DNA of 64,000 nt from Leptospira ellinghausenii (GCF_003114815.1 NZ_BFAZ01000008.1:124001-188000); one strand, 5' to 3'; positions 28,525 to 37,651 are shown, counted from the stretch's first letter. The notes: generated by a model not told the origin, from the sequence alone. Translations and numbers: made by a program.

Positions 28525-28616
28525 ACTTCAACATTTTGAATCAAAAAGGACAATTGGTTTCATGATGATTCCACAAAATCCGTTCGATACAAAAAGTTAA
28601 GTTAAGCTAACTTCCG

Positions 28617-29213
28617 TTACTGAATATTTTGAAACCATTCCAAAAATAGTTCCATCGCTTTTTTTCGGTGTGAGACTTTGTTTTTTTCTTCTTCTGGGAC
28701 TTCTGAAAACCGTTTTCCGAAATTCGGATAATAAAAAATAGGATCATATCCAAATCCATACTTTCCAATTTCATCATAATCATGGGTGATGAACCCTTCT
28801 ACCTTTCCATCAAAGGAAACTTGGTGAATCGTATCTACATAACTCACAACACAATTATAATATGCCTTTCTATTCGGATTCTCTCCTAACTTTTCAAGTA
28901 AATAGAGAGCACGTTCTCTATCGGTAAGCCCAAGACCACCAAATCTTGCGGAATATACTCCCGGTTCCCCAGAAAGAGCATCCACACAAATCCCAGAATC
29001 ATCAGCAAAAGACGGAAGGCCTGTTAGGCGAAAGAGTTCTCTGGATTTGATAAATGAATTACCAACAAATGTAGACTCAGATTCTACTGGTTCGAAGTTG
29101 ATGCCTAAAGTTTTTGGTGTGACTACCTCATAACCCAAAGGTGAGAGTAACATTTGCATTTCTTTTCGCTTATGATCACTTCCAGATGCAAATGCTAACG
29201 TTTTTTTTGTCAG
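28617..29213 (-). CDS. rdgB: XTP/dITP diphosphatase (RdgB/HAM1) with probable CTG start
   Basis: RdgB hydrolyses ITP, XTP and dITP, keeping deaminated purines out of nucleic acids. Motifs seen: FADDSGICVDALSGEPGVYS, FGYDPIFYYP and NKVSHRKKAMELF. The family's N-terminal substrate loop (FASGSDHKRKE) lies upstream of the first ATG at 29157-29159. Including it extends the frame to CTG at 29211-29213, giving 198 residues, the normal length. That CTG overlaps the STAS stop as CTGA, like the ATGA couplings nearby, with GAGGAAG upstream. The usual Asn of the N-terminal loop is Ser here. An ATG start would give 180 residues lacking the loop. Confidence 0.82.
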   Translation of the reverse strand: MTKKTLAFASGSDHKRKEMQMLLSPLGYEVVTPKTLGINFEPVESESTFVGNSFIKSRELFRLTGLPSFADDSGICVDALSGEPGVYSARFGGLGLTDRERALYLLEKLGENPNRKAYYNCVVSYVDTIHQVSFDGKVEGFITHDYDEIGKYGFGYDPIFYYPNFGKRFSEVPEEEKNKVSHRKKAMELFLEWFQNIQ

Positions 29214-29560
29214 TGGGAATCTTCCTCGTCTAACTGGAAACCTTCCATTGCAGAAGGCAAGTCAGGAAAAATTTCAAAAACTTTATCTAACATTGTGATT
29301 TCGAATAATTGGATTAAATCTTCATCAACCACAATCACCTTAATATCACCGTTCAAAGGCTTTAACTTACGTTTTGTGGCGACAAAAATCCCTAAAGCAG
29401 TTGAACATATATGATGAACTTTAGTTAAATCTAAAATGATTTTTTTAACAGAACCTTGGGTGAGTTTTGACAATTCTTTTTCAATTTCATCGGAATCCAC
29501 TTTTAAAATGGCTCCAGAAAATTTGATAATCCTTATGTCATCCTTGACTTGAACATCCAT
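29210..29560 (-). CDS. STAS domain anti-sigma factor antagonist-like protein
   Basis: The 116-residue single STAS domain follows the SpoIIAA/RsbV pattern: an N-terminal beta strand (IRIIKFSGAIL), then ILDLTKVHHICSTALGIFV, where Ser/Thr in CSTALG is at the phosphorylation site region, and a C-terminal helix pair (IQLFEITMLDKVFEIFP). Such proteins are switched by an anti-sigma kinase and a PP2C phosphatase. Several PP2C/SpoIIE proteins lie elsewhere in the window. ATG at 29558-29560 is used because GGGGTGA lies about 9 bases upstream; an in-frame TTG at 29569 is too close to it. It overlaps comF by 23 bp and rdgB by its stop. Confidence 0.83.
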   Translation of the reverse strand: MDVQVKDDIRIIKFSGAILKVDSDEIEKELSKLTQGSVKKIILDLTKVHHICSTALGIFVATKRKLKPLNGDIKVIVVDEDLIQLFEITMLDKVFEIFPDLPSAMEGFQLDEEDSH

Positions 29561-30248
29561 TCGATTCAATCACCCCGCTTAACAAGAAAACTACGCAAGT
29601 TACCTTCCTTACCCCTCTCAGTTTGTACAACCGAGCAATTTCATTGAGTGAGGCACCTGTCGTAAATATATCATCTACGAGTAGAACATGAAGTCCTTCT
29701 ATGATTCTATCACTTTTTGTGAATTCGAATGCCTTTTTTGCATGAAAAAATCTCTCTTCAAATCGTTTCTCCGACTGTTTGTCCTTTGAAACCTTACGAA
29801 GACTCGTATCTTCCCTTAATTTTAGGCCTCGTATCAGCCGATTTCGTAACGACCAGGCGACATGGTAAGGTTTTGGTCCAGGTTTCGGTTTGGAAGGAAC
29901 CATTACAAAACAATCGGGAGGGTCGAGTTTCCAAAATTTTGCCAACTGCCTCCAACCTAAACAGAAGTAGTTGGAGATTTGTTTTTCGTTTTGGAATTTT
30001 AAGGAAAGGAAAAGTTCTTTGGCGATCAGGTCTCTCTTTTGCAAAGAGTAAGTTTCCTCATAAAATACAAAACGATCCACTGGTTTCGGAATGGAAAAAG
30101 GTGTTTTCCAGCTGTCTTGTGATCTGGCACAATTTTTGGTGCAAACTTTACACAAACCGAAAATGTCTGAGAATCGATCGTGTTGCCCACAACGGATACA
30201 GTACTTTGGAAATAAAAATGACAGTAGTGAAAAAAAAACCCCTCTCAT
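29538..30248 (-). CDS. comF: ComF family protein (phosphoribosyltransferase-like)
   Basis: The 236-residue protein has a four-Cys zinc finger at the N-terminus (YCIRCG, then LCKVCTKNC) and a C-terminal phosphoribosyltransferase-like domain with the PRPP loop VLLVDDIFTTGASLNEIA. This is the ComF/GntX arrangement associated with DNA uptake and with recombination functions in naturally transformable bacteria. Its role in Leptospira is uncertain. The ATG at 30246-30248 falls in the loop of a strong terminator-like hairpin, so expression may be limited or conditional. It is followed by overlapping STAS and rdgB genes. Confidence 0.87.
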   Translation of the reverse strand: MRGVFFSLLSFLFPKYCIRCGQHDRFSDIFGLCKVCTKNCARSQDSWKTPFSIPKPVDRFVFYEETYSLQKRDLIAKELFLSLKFQNEKQISNYFCLGWRQLAKFWKLDPPDCFVMVPSKPKPGPKPYHVAWSLRNRLIRGLKLREDTSLRKVSKDKQSEKRFEERFFHAKKAFEFTKSDRIIEGLHVLLVDDIFTTGASLNEIARLYKLRGVRKVTCVVFLLSGVIESNGCSSQG

Positions 30249-30265
30249 ATAGAAAGGGGTTTTTT
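30233..30265 (-). terminator. Strong intrinsic terminator overlapping the comF start
   Basis: On the minus strand, six A residues and CCCCTTTC pair with GAGAGGGG and T residues around a five-base loop, a 14-bp stem with one G-T wobble, followed directly by a T-tract. It sits 31 bp after the stop of the OmpL47-like gene. The comF ATG lies at the loop and the first bases of the descending arm. The reverse orientation also has a T-run, so it could work in both directions. Confidence 0.82.
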
Positions 30266-30296
30266 AGGTAAGAGTTTGGTCTTACTTTTTTAAAAA

Positions 30297-31379
30297 TTAC
30301 TTAGCAGGAGTTGTAGTTTGCGGAGCAGGTGCCGCTTCTACTTTTGGCCCTTCACTTGCTTTTTGGATTGTTGAAGTTGGAGGAGTTAAGTCAACAGTAA
30401 GTTTTACTTCGATGACATCCGATTGGTTTCCAACATTGTCAACAGCCATAGCTTTGATCACGTGATCCCCTTGTGTTTCAATTGCAATTGCTTCTACATA
30501 AGGTTTGAATTCTTCTTCGTCAACTTTAACTAAGATTTTTTTCACACCAGATTCTTTGTCAGTTGCGTTTACATAGAATACGTTTCCTTTTCTTTGGAAA
30601 TTTTTTCCATTGATGTCCACTAAAGGGAAAGAAGGAACGATTTCAATTGTAGGTTTTACATCGTCAACAGTGATGATCATAGAAGACTCTGGAGAAGAGT
30701 TTCCAGACTTATCAGTTGCAGAATACTTAATTGTATTTGCACCACCAACTTCCAATTTGATTGGATCAGCGTAAACTTTAGAAGCTTCTTGGTTGATACT
30801 GAATTGAACTTTTTCTACACCTGTTTGGCGGTCTTCCGCAACAATTGTGTATGTGTTGTTTTTAGAAGCAAAAGGAACTCCGTCTAAAACAAACAGTTGT
30901 TCTTGTGGAACAAGGCTCACACGTGGAGCAGTATTGTCTACATTCACAACAAGGATTTTTGGAGTTTCTGCGTTCCCTACTTTATCAACGGAACGGTAGT
31001 AAATCTCAGTAAGTCCTTCTTCCGAAATACGGATTGGTTGAGTGAATCTTCTATACTCACCATTTTTTGGTTTCCATTCGATGAAATCGATCATGGACGA
31101 ATCATCTTTTGCGTCTAAAGAAAACGATGTTTTACTAGTGATAAAAAGAGCGGGTGCATCACTTGTAGAAGCTCCAGCTTCTTTTTTGTCTCCCAAAATG
31201 TCTTTTACAGTTGTCTCAACTTTGTTCACACCATCTTTGGCTTGTGTAGACGTGGTTTCAGTTTTTTGAATTGCCTTGTCTTTGGTGGAAGTAGTGGCTT
31301 TTGGGTCAGCAACCTGTGCTGAGATTTGGCCTGCGAAAAAAATTGTTAAAATGGCCAAAAGGTATTTGTGCGCCTGCAT
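30297..31379 (-). CDS. OmpL47-like protein with Ig-like/beta-sandwich repeats
   Basis: The 360-residue protein has a signal peptide (YLLAILTIFFAGQISAQ), a Thr/Lys-rich segment, then about three repeats of 95 residues. Each ends in a motif like YRSVDKVGNAE, YSATDKSGNSS or AMAVDNVGNQS followed by a VD-x-xxP linker. This is the pattern of the Leptospira OmpL47 surface-protein family and of bacterial Ig-like domains. A C-terminal Pro/Ala tail follows. The start is the ATG at 31379, which fits the signal peptide and lies after AAGGAG; the open frame extends 64 codons further but overlaps the divergent gene. A consensus promoter lies upstream. Surface exposure and host-ligand binding are known for relatives but inferred here. 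Confidence 0.75.
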   Translation of the reverse strand: MQAHKYLLAILTIFFAGQISAQVADPKATTSTKDKAIQKTETTSTQAKDGVNKVETTVKDILGDKKEAGASTSDAPALFITSKTSFSLDAKDDSSMIDFIEWKPKNGEYRRFTQPIRISEEGLTEIYYRSVDKVGNAETPKILVVNVDNTAPRVSLVPQEQLFVLDGVPFASKNNTYTIVAEDRQTGVEKVQFSINQEASKVYADPIKLEVGGANTIKYSATDKSGNSSPESSMIITVDDVKPTIEIVPSFPLVDINGKNFQRKGNVFYVNATDKESGVKKILVKVDEEEFKPYVEAIAIETQGDHVIKAMAVDNVGNQSDVIEVKLTVDLTPPTSTIQKASEGPKVEAAPAPQTTTPAK

Positions 31380-31412
31380 TAGTATATGTCTCCTTTTTAC
31401 AGATAAAACATA

Positions 31413-31442
31413 TATATCCTCTTTGTAAGGAAATATTGTCAA
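31413..31442 (-). promoter_or_regulatory. Sigma-70-type promoter for the OmpL47-like gene
   Basis: Read on the minus strand, TTGACA (31437-31442) and GATATA (31413-31418) are 18 bp apart; an overlapping TATATA could serve as -10 at longer spacing. The -10 box lies about 34 bp before the ATG at 31379. The -35 box abuts the divergent FlaA-like gene's start region. Confidence 0.6.
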
Positions 31443-31443
31443 C

Positions 31444-32085
31444 ATGATTGCTTTAAGAAACACCATAATCCTAACACTTTTTCTCATTTCTCCATTCCAT
31501 TCCGAAATCAATGGCGAGACTGGCATTTGGAGGGAAATCCTTCTCGAAAATTTTGAACTTTCAAATTTCAATGCGAGTCATTTGCGCACAAAATTGGAAA
31601 AAGGAACAAAACTTCCCGAAATCAGCCTATCAAACAATTTCACAGCACCCATTCCTGGCTCCAAACAAGCACTTGTGCTTCGGATTCCCAAAGATGCCAA
31701 TTTACCATTTTCATTGTACTTTCCGAAACCCATTGAAGTGAATGCTTTCATTAAAGAGATCTCCATCCCGATTTACTCTTCTCAATCGAGTGGGAACCTA
31801 ACACTGATCATAGAAACGCAAGATGCAGAAGTTAGACAATTAAACCTTACTTCGCTAAACTACCGTGGTTGGAAAACCATCACTGTTTCCATTTCAAAAA
31901 ATTTCGACCAAAACGATCGGGTTTTTCTACAAAAAAGTTCCATTCGTATTTTAGGATTCTTTTATTTACCTTATGAAAACAACGACCCAAACCAGGAAGT
32001 GCTAATCGCGATTGATGATATAACTGCTATTGTGCGAGATAAATATAGACCTCTCCGAAACAAAGAAATCTTATTAGAGGATTGA
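31444..32085 (+). CDS. FlaA-like flagellar filament outer-layer (sheath) protein
   Basis: The 213-residue protein has an N-terminal signal peptide (IILTLFLISPFHSEINGE) and a beta-sandwich region resembling spirochaetal FlaA: LNYRGWKTITVSI, IRILGFFYLP and IAIDDITAIVRDKYRPL align in kind with the FlaA motifs for the conserved GW and DD segments. FlaA proteins sit on the periplasmic flagellar filament and shape its curvature. It lies alone rather than with other flagellar genes, so it may be a divergent paralogue; Leptospira carries more than one FlaA-related protein. AGGAAA precedes the ATG. Confidence 0.68.
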   Translation: MIALRNTIILTLFLISPFHSEINGETGIWREILLENFELSNFNASHLRTKLEKGTKLPEISLSNNFTAPIPGSKQALVLRIPKDANLPFSLYFPKPIEVNAFIKEISIPIYSSQSSGNLTLIIETQDAEVRQLNLTSLNYRGWKTITVSISKNFDQNDRVFLQKSSIRILGFFYLPYENNDPNQEVLIAIDDITAIVRDKYRPLRNKEILLED

Positions 32086-32173
32086 GTTTTTATGGCTTTT
32101 TCCAGGATTTCTCCTCGGAAGTCTCTGAAAAAAACTCTTTTCTTCCCAACCTCGTAACCAATCCTGATCCTAA

Positions 32174-32629
32174 ATGGAAATGGAACTCTCCTTAGAACAA
32201 TACGAAACCCTGCTCAAATTAGTTTATATGGGAGATTGGGTCATTTCCACATTACAAGCCAAAGACAGATCGGAGGATGAACCAGATTCTGATTCTCGAT
32301 TTGCAGACGTTGTTCGCCATGTTTTCTCACAAGCTGAACATGCGGGTTTAGGTAATATTGTCCAAATTGACCAAAATAATGGAGAACCATACCTGACTCG
32401 TGAGTTTGAAGAAGAAAGTGGTCTTGTTGATATTCTGGAAGACTATGAAGACGAAGTATTTTGGCAAGCTCTCATAGAACGTTTGGCCCACCGTGATTTC
32501 CTGCGCCACTATGGAGAAACTGCGATTTCCCAAATGGCCATTGAAGAACGAATCGAAAAAGAAACCCCTTTTCATGACCAATGGGCAACCGAATTCCATG
32601 AAAATGGATTAGAGAATATTAAAACTTAA
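32174..32629 (+). CDS. Conserved hypothetical acidic protein
   Basis: A 151-residue acidic cytosolic protein with no signal or membrane segment. The opening MEMELSLEQYETLLKLVYMG and the later EEESGLVDILEDYEDEVFWQALIERLAHRDF suggest an all-helical fold. I do not recognise the family. It lies 88 bp after the FlaA-like gene on the same strand, and the gap shows no clear terminator, so co-transcription is possible. The next gene is convergent, 22 bp beyond its stop. Confidence 0.7.
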   Translation: MEMELSLEQYETLLKLVYMGDWVISTLQAKDRSEDEPDSDSRFADVVRHVFSQAEHAGLGNIVQIDQNNGEPYLTREFEEESGLVDILEDYEDEVFWQALIERLAHRDFLRHYGETAISQMAIEERIEKETPFHDQWATEFHENGLENIKT

Positions 32630-32651
32630 AAACTAGTTATTGCAAAAGGAT

Positions 32652-34178
32652 CTATTTGGTTTTTGGCCAAAGAAGTCGATCTTCTCTCAATTTCTTCTTC
32701 GACATAACATCATCAAGTCTTGTTCTCAAAGCATATTCGATTTGGCTTTTTGTTTGTTGCGATAATACATTTGCATCAGCTGGATCACCAACGTCACGTA
32801 ACAACAGTTGAATGGTATCAAAAGTTTCCTGGTTTAAAAAATCTCCATTCTTCGGTATTTTTGGAATCTGGTACCAAAGTTTCAAAGCATCCGATTGGAG
32901 TTTGGAATCTTGTTTCCACTGCCCATGTTCCCATAGGACTTTAGCTTTTTCAAACATTCCATCCTTTGTTCGGTAAAAATTTGGAGTGTGAGTGAGAAGA
33001 GTATCGAGAATATCGATTCTTTTTTTCACATAGGCTTCTTCGGCATCCATCACATTCAGAATCTTTTTTTCTTTCAAAAGATTTTTATACTTAGCTTCCA
33101 CCTGCCGGAGAGTTTCATACCTAAGAGTTTGTTTTTGTTCGGGTGAAGAGTTTTTTAAATAATCTTTAACTCTGAAGTATTGTTCGAGAGCTTTTCCTTG
33201 GATGTAATAGATATTTTCAATCGAAAATAAAATTTCAGTTCCAGTATTGGTTCCTAATTGAGCTGACAAAGCCGCCATCATTTGTCTCAAAAAATCTTCT
33301 TTATTCAGATTTTCTTGGAAGTAATCGATAGCAAAATAACTCATATCGTTACTAAAAGGGTATGCTAACCTTTGTAAGTTTTCATAATACAAATCTCTTA
33401 CAAATAAATTCAAATCTCCTTTATTGGGGTCATATCCCATAAACCTTGAAATAAATTCATCTAACTGCTTTTCTTTTTTTTGTTTTAATGTCCGATCTAA
33501 GTATTTGGTTCGATCCTCTTTTGGCATCGATAAAGGAGATTTAGGTGGAAGTTCCCCTTCTTTTGATAATTTCATTGTAATTGGTGAAGTTGATTCCTCA
33601 CCTTTACGGAATTCTTCTATGATACGGTTTCTTTCTTTGTGTAAATATAAATTGTCTTCTGCAGAATCAATATCTACTTTAAATGGATCTCTGATATTTT
33701 TTAAAGTGGGAAGAACATCTTTAACAATAATGTCTTCAAAATCTCGATGTCTTTTGATATAAGAATCAGCAACACCTGAATTTTCATTGATTTGATCATA
33801 ATCATTTCGGAACTGTTTTCTTAAGTTTGAGGTTCCTTCTAAATTTTGAACCAAATCTTCCCACTGGCTTCCCTTATATTTTCCTTTAGAAAAACCTTCT
33901 TTGCCTTCACCCTCCCCTTCCTCTTGGCCCTCACCAGGATCTTCATTTGATTCAGAATCACCTGATTCACCCATATTTTTACCAAAACTCATTTCAAAAG
34001 AGAGTTCTTTCTCATCTTCGGTTGCATAAATCCAAGCGGGACCACAAAGAGTTTTTTGGTAAATGGAGTCTGAATGATTAAATGAATATATAATAAATGT
34101 TATGTGAGAGACAACGGAAACATAGAATGCTATGTAAAAACGATTCTCAAATAAAACATTACGAATTCCTTTTAGCAT
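32652..34178 (-). CDS. Hypothetical membrane-anchored helical protein
   Basis: About 508 residues, unrecognised. One hydrophobic segment lies at about residues 13-32 (YIAFYVSVVSHITFIIY). A low-complexity Gly/Glu stretch follows (DPGEGQEEGEGEGKEG), then a long charged, mostly helical region to the end with TPR-like pieces (LREDRLLWPKTK terminus). It is probably a single-pass protein facing the periplasm. ATG at 34176-34178 is chosen; an in-frame TTG at 34193 is less likely. The start overlaps the lnt end by 20 bp, so it is coupled to lipoprotein maturation, but no functional link is visible in the sequence. Confidence 0.65.
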   Translation of the reverse strand: MLKGIRNVLFENRFYIAFYVSVVSHITFIIYSFNHSDSIYQKTLCGPAWIYATEDEKELSFEMSFGKNMGESGDSESNEDPGEGQEEGEGEGKEGFSKGKYKGSQWEDLVQNLEGTSNLRKQFRNDYDQINENSGVADSYIKRHRDFEDIIVKDVLPTLKNIRDPFKVDIDSAEDNLYLHKERNRIIEEFRKGEESTSPITMKLSKEGELPPKSPLSMPKEDRTKYLDRTLKQKKEKQLDEFISRFMGYDPNKGDLNLFVRDLYYENLQRLAYPFSNDMSYFAIDYFQENLNKEDFLRQMMAALSAQLGTNTGTEILFSIENIYYIQGKALEQYFRVKDYLKNSSPEQKQTLRYETLRQVEAKYKNLLKEKKILNVMDAEEAYVKKRIDILDTLLTHTPNFYRTKDGMFEKAKVLWEHGQWKQDSKLQSDALKLWYQIPKIPKNGDFLNQETFDTIQLLLRDVGDPADANVLSQQTKSQIEYALRTRLDDVMSKKKLREDRLLWPKTK

Positions 34179-35931
34179 AAACAAAAAACACAAGTCCTAC
34201 AATTCCCATAAACAAATAAGACAGTAAGTTTCCATAAAGTCGATAAAATGTCATTTCACCTGGGATAACCGATACCTTTTTCCGGATGGTTGCCGTAGTT
34301 TCAATTGGTGTGAATTCGTTATCTATATTACGTCCTAAATGATCCGTAAAAACGGACGTTCCTGAATTTGTAGATCGAACGATCCACTTTCGAAATTCAA
34401 TCGCACGCAAACGACCCAAGGTATGGTGTTGATAGGATTCAACTGAATTTCCATACCATTTATCGTTTGTTACATTCACGATAAAATCTGGATCTCCCTC
34501 AAATTTACGCACAAATTCCGAGATGATCACTTCATAACAAATCAAAGGCAAGAAGGACCCAATTGTTTTTTCTTCAATTTGGTTAGAACGGTAATGTTCT
34601 CTTACCGAATCCGGACTCAACCCAAATGTATCTTCCCAATGTAAATCTTTCGTTACATTTGAAGGAGTTTGACGACTTTCATAATAAGGAATCAAATCCA
34701 TTTTTGTTCCTGGTGCAAATTGTCCCGTTTGACCAGACAAAGCATACATCCATTCAAATGGCATGTATTCACCAAAAATGAGTAAAAATACTTTTTGGTA
34801 ACTGTTTTTCCTTTCGCCATTTGGATTCATGAGTACGGACGAATTGTACGTACGAATGTCATTGCGGATGATTCGCGCAGACTCTTTTCCTCCAGGAATG
34901 TCTGCATCCAATTCATTATAAAATAAATTGGTTCCATGTCGTAAACTGATGATGGCCATTAGAGATTCAAATTGGTGCCAATATATCCGAATGGATCTAG
35001 TTACTTCTGAATCATGGGTGGTAAAAAATGGAACTCCAGATTCTGGTAAAACCACCAAATCCACTGGTTTCTGTTTTAATTCTGTTTCCACCATACGGTC
35101 GATACGAGTCATTAAATTTCGAATTTCTTCAGCGGGGTTTCTTCCGTCTCGAAACTCCAATGGAGCATTCGGTTGGACAATGAGAACCTCTCGTTCTGCG
35201 ATTGGTTGGACATTATCCCATTTATGGTACAAATAAAAACCATTCCCAAAAAATAACACCAACACAATCAAAAGAGAAACTATACCAACTAACAGTTGCT
35301 TGGCAAGTTTTCGGTGTTTTGTGATCAGAGACTGAATCAAAGACAAAAAATGGAGGAATTTTTTCGGATTTTTAAGGTAAAACAAATAATAAGAAACAAA
35401 AAATAAAAAACCAGATAATCCATAAGCACTTGTATACTCTGCGTTTTGTGCTAAAATTTGATTTTCTGCCACTACGTTGCCGAAGTACCAAGGGAAAACT
35501 TGGGGAGTAAAAAATTCAGCAAACAGAATCGAAAACGATGCAATCAATGGAAAAAATTTTCCAACTTTTTTTACCAAAAAAGAGAAAATAAGTAAATAAA
35601 CAGGAAATTTAAAATTTAATAAAATAGCAGATCCAATAAAAATGGGAACGGCTAAATACCAATCGAATCCCCCAAAAACAGTTGTCATATGGTAGACCCA
35701 ATGGAAGGACACCAAATAAAACAAAATGGCAAAACCAAATCCGTGGTAGATGAGTTTTTTCCATTCACCTCGGTTTCTTTTTTCGATGATAAAGAGTCCG
35801 AAAGGAGCAAACCATACAAAGATAGGCAAATTGAGAGGAGCAAAGGAGAGAAAAGAAAATACGGCAGTTACCGTATAACAAAGAACGGATATGAACCCTT
35901 CGCGTGAAATTAAAAAACGAGCCAGTTTCAT
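34159..35931 (-). CDS. lnt: Apolipoprotein N-acyltransferase
   Basis: Lnt adds the third acyl chain to lipoproteins at the outer face of the inner membrane. The 590-residue protein starts with about six membrane helices (residues 1-220) and continues with a nitrilase-like domain holding the catalytic triad: Glu in PESGVPFF, Lys in SYQKVFLLIFGEYMPF and Cys in LICYEVIISEF. One more helix closes the C-terminus. It is slightly longer than the E. coli enzyme. Leptospira makes many lipoproteins, consistent with those encoded in this window. It is preceded by a PIN-TRAM gene 24 bp upstream. Confidence 0.94.
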   Translation of the reverse strand: MKLARFLISREGFISVLCYTVTAVFSFLSFAPLNLPIFVWFAPFGLFIIEKRNRGEWKKLIYHGFGFAILFYLVSFHWVYHMTTVFGGFDWYLAVPIFIGSAILLNFKFPVYLLIFSFLVKKVGKFFPLIASFSILFAEFFTPQVFPWYFGNVVAENQILAQNAEYTSAYGLSGFLFFVSYYLFYLKNPKKFLHFLSLIQSLITKHRKLAKQLLVGIVSLLIVLVLFFGNGFYLYHKWDNVQPIAEREVLIVQPNAPLEFRDGRNPAEEIRNLMTRIDRMVETELKQKPVDLVVLPESGVPFFTTHDSEVTRSIRIYWHQFESLMAIISLRHGTNLFYNELDADIPGGKESARIIRNDIRTYNSSVLMNPNGERKNSYQKVFLLIFGEYMPFEWMYALSGQTGQFAPGTKMDLIPYYESRQTPSNVTKDLHWEDTFGLSPDSVREHYRSNQIEEKTIGSFLPLICYEVIISEFVRKFEGDPDFIVNVTNDKWYGNSVESYQHHTLGRLRAIEFRKWIVRSTNSGTSVFTDHLGRNIDNEFTPIETTATIRKKVSVIPGEMTFYRLYGNLLSYLFMGIVGLVFFVYAKRNS

Positions 35932-35955
35932 ATCCGTTAGACTACAAAAAAAAGA

Positions 35956-36993
35956 TTACGATTTGTTGTAGTTATTATTACCGTTTTGTACTTTTGTGAA
36001 TATCATTTTTCCGGCAGCAGTTTGGATGATACTTGTAACAACTACACGAACATCTTTCCCAACTAAATGGCCACCATTTTCGATCACAACCATAGTTCCA
36101 TCTTCCAAGTAACCAATTCCTTGGTTTTCATCCTTCCCTTCTTTGATGACGGAAATTTGAAACTCTTCACCAGGTAACACAACGGGTTTTAATGCATTGG
36201 CAAGGTTGTTTAAGTTGAGAACTCGAACTCCTTGTAACTCTGCTACTTTGTTAAGGTTAAAGTCATTGGTAACAACAGCTCCACCAGTATCTCGAGCAAG
36301 TTTGACTAGTTTTGCATCCACTTCTCGAGTATCAGAATAATCAGTATAAGTGATTTTGACTTCAATCGATCCTTTTCTTTGGAGTTTGTTTAACATCTCA
36401 AGACCACGACGACCACGAGCACGTTTGATCGGATCAGAAGAGTCGGAAATCAATTGGATTTCACGTAACACAAAGTTAGGAAGGATGAGTGGGCCATCTA
36501 AGAAGTGTGTATCTGCAATGTCTAAGATCCTTCCGTCGATCACCACTGAAGTGTCTAAAATTTTATCTCGAATATGTGAATTCGTTCCTTCCAGCCCTGG
36601 AATGGAAAAACTAGAACCAGGTGCACCACTGCCACCACCAAAAATGGAAAGGCCAGGTTTTTTAGAAAACGAAACCCCTGCTTTTACTCCAGTTAGGAAA
36701 AAAAGCACAGCAACAAAAATGGAAACCGATTTGTATCCATAATCATTAAGCAAACTGACAGGAAATGCAGCTATGGAGAGTCCAAGCAGTGCACCAACAC
36801 TTGCACAAAGAACAACATCTGCTTTAATTTCTGGGAATAATTTTCTCTCACCGAGAATTAGAACCAAAGAATAAACCAGAACAACGCCAGCTAGTACGCC
36901 CGCCAAAACGATGTTTTGCGATTCTGAATGTATAAAGAAAAACGATACCGAAGTGACAAGAAATGCCCCAATGGCTGAAAGTAAATGTTTCAT
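35956..36993 (-). CDS. PIN-TRAM domain membrane protein (YacL-like)
   Basis: The 345-residue protein has four N-terminal membrane helices (about residues 1-115), a PIN nuclease-like domain with acidic residues in [19 protein letters not shown] and [10 protein letters not shown], and a C-terminal TRAM domain (about 275-340). This is the YacL layout of Gram-positives, spirochaetes and cyanobacteria. PIN domains cleave RNA, and TRAM domains bind RNA. The biological target is not known. Its gene lies between carD and lnt on the same strand, 40 bp after carD. Confidence 0.88.
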   Translation of the reverse strand: MKHLLSAIGAFLVTSVSFFFIHSESQNIVLAGVLAGVVLVYSLVLILGERKLFPEIKADVVLCASVGALLGLSIAAFPVSLLNDYGYKSVSIFVAVLFFLTGVKAGVSFSKKPGLSIFGGGSGAPGSSFSIPGLEGTNSHIRDKILDTSVVIDGRILDIADTHFLDGPLILPNFVLREIQLISDSSDPIKRARGRRGLEMLNKLQRKGSIEVKITYTDYSDTREVDAKLVKLARDTGGAVVTNDFNLNKVAELQGVRVLNLNNLANALKPVVLPGEEFQISVIKEGKDENQGIGYLEDGTMVVIENGGHLVGKDVRVVVTSIIQTAAGKMIFTKVQNGNNNYNKS

Positions 36994-37033
36994 AACTCAA
37001 TCCTTGTAAAAGAGTTTGAGTAAAAACGGAAGT

Positions 37034-37615
37034 TTATTCTAAATCTAGATCATCATCCAATTCTTTTGGAGGTGGTGGTGGTGCCATACCTTGCACTGAA
37101 GCTGCCAGCACATCGGAAACAATGTTTCCTGCTTCTTCTTGGGGTACACCCTTACTCAATGCAATTTCCATCTTTACTAAATTATAGGCGCTCTCATAGA
37201 GCTTTCTCTCCATAATGGAGAGTTCTTTGCCATAGGCACGTCTGTAAAGATTACGGCACACATCAGCCACTTCGAAAATAGAACCAGATTTGATCTTGTT
37301 CATATTGTTCTGGTAACGGACTTTCCAGTCCTCTTCCGTGTCGACCTCATCCTTTTTTAGGAGAGTGAGAACTTTTTTGATCTCTTTTTTATCAATGATC
37401 GACCGGATACCCACATCCATTGCGCGATCCACAGGGATAGAGACCTTCATTTTGGAACCTTGAATTTCCAAACTGTAACAGTCTTTTTTCTTCCCCAGAA
37501 TCAGCTTTTTAGCAACTTCTGTGACTTCACCTACTCCATGGATCGGGTATACAACGTAATCCCCAACCTTGAATTTAGGCTCTTTAGTTTTTTCGTTTAG
37601 TTTTTTTGTAGCCAA
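37034..37615 (-). CDS. carD: CarD family transcription regulator
   Basis: The 193-residue protein has the CarD N-terminal RNA-polymerase-interacting domain ([20 protein letters not shown]) and a helical C-terminal domain that contacts promoter DNA. CarD stabilises open complexes at many promoters, notably those of rRNA genes. The start is TTG at 37613-37615 (revcomp reads TTGGCTACAAAA). A near-consensus sigma-70 promoter lies 37 bp upstream, consistent with abundant expression. The tail after residue 165 is Pro- and Asp-rich, an extension beyond the minimal CarD. Confidence 0.94.
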   Translation of the reverse strand: MATKKLNEKTKEPKFKVGDYVVYPIHGVGEVTEVAKKLILGKKKDCYSLEIQGSKMKVSIPVDRAMDVGIRSIIDKKEIKKVLTLLKKDEVDTEEDWKVRYQNNMNKIKSGSIFEVADVCRNLYRRAYGKELSIMERKLYESAYNLVKMEIALSKGVPQEEAGNIVSDVLAASVQGMAPPPPPKELDDDLDLE

Positions 37616-37651
37616 GTAAGTATAATAACTTCCGTAAATACTCTTACCTAG

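Noticed and set aside
28595..28615. Terminator after rdgB
   Set aside because: AAGTTA/TAACTT is a six-base AT-rich stem followed by a short T-run; too weak to list as a feature.
29201..29208. Frameshift in the eight-A tract at the rdgB start
   Set aside because: Considered instead of a CTG start, but adding or removing one A exposes no nearby ATG, GTG or TTG, so the CTG explanation is simpler.
29729..30271. 180-residue plus-strand frame opposite comF
   Set aside because: comF motifs (zinc finger, PRPP loop) fix the coding strand; the plus frame has no recognisable features.
31380..31571. 64-residue N-terminal extension of the OmpL47-like protein
   Set aside because: It overlaps the divergent gene and would bury the signal peptide; ATG at 31379 follows AAGGAG.
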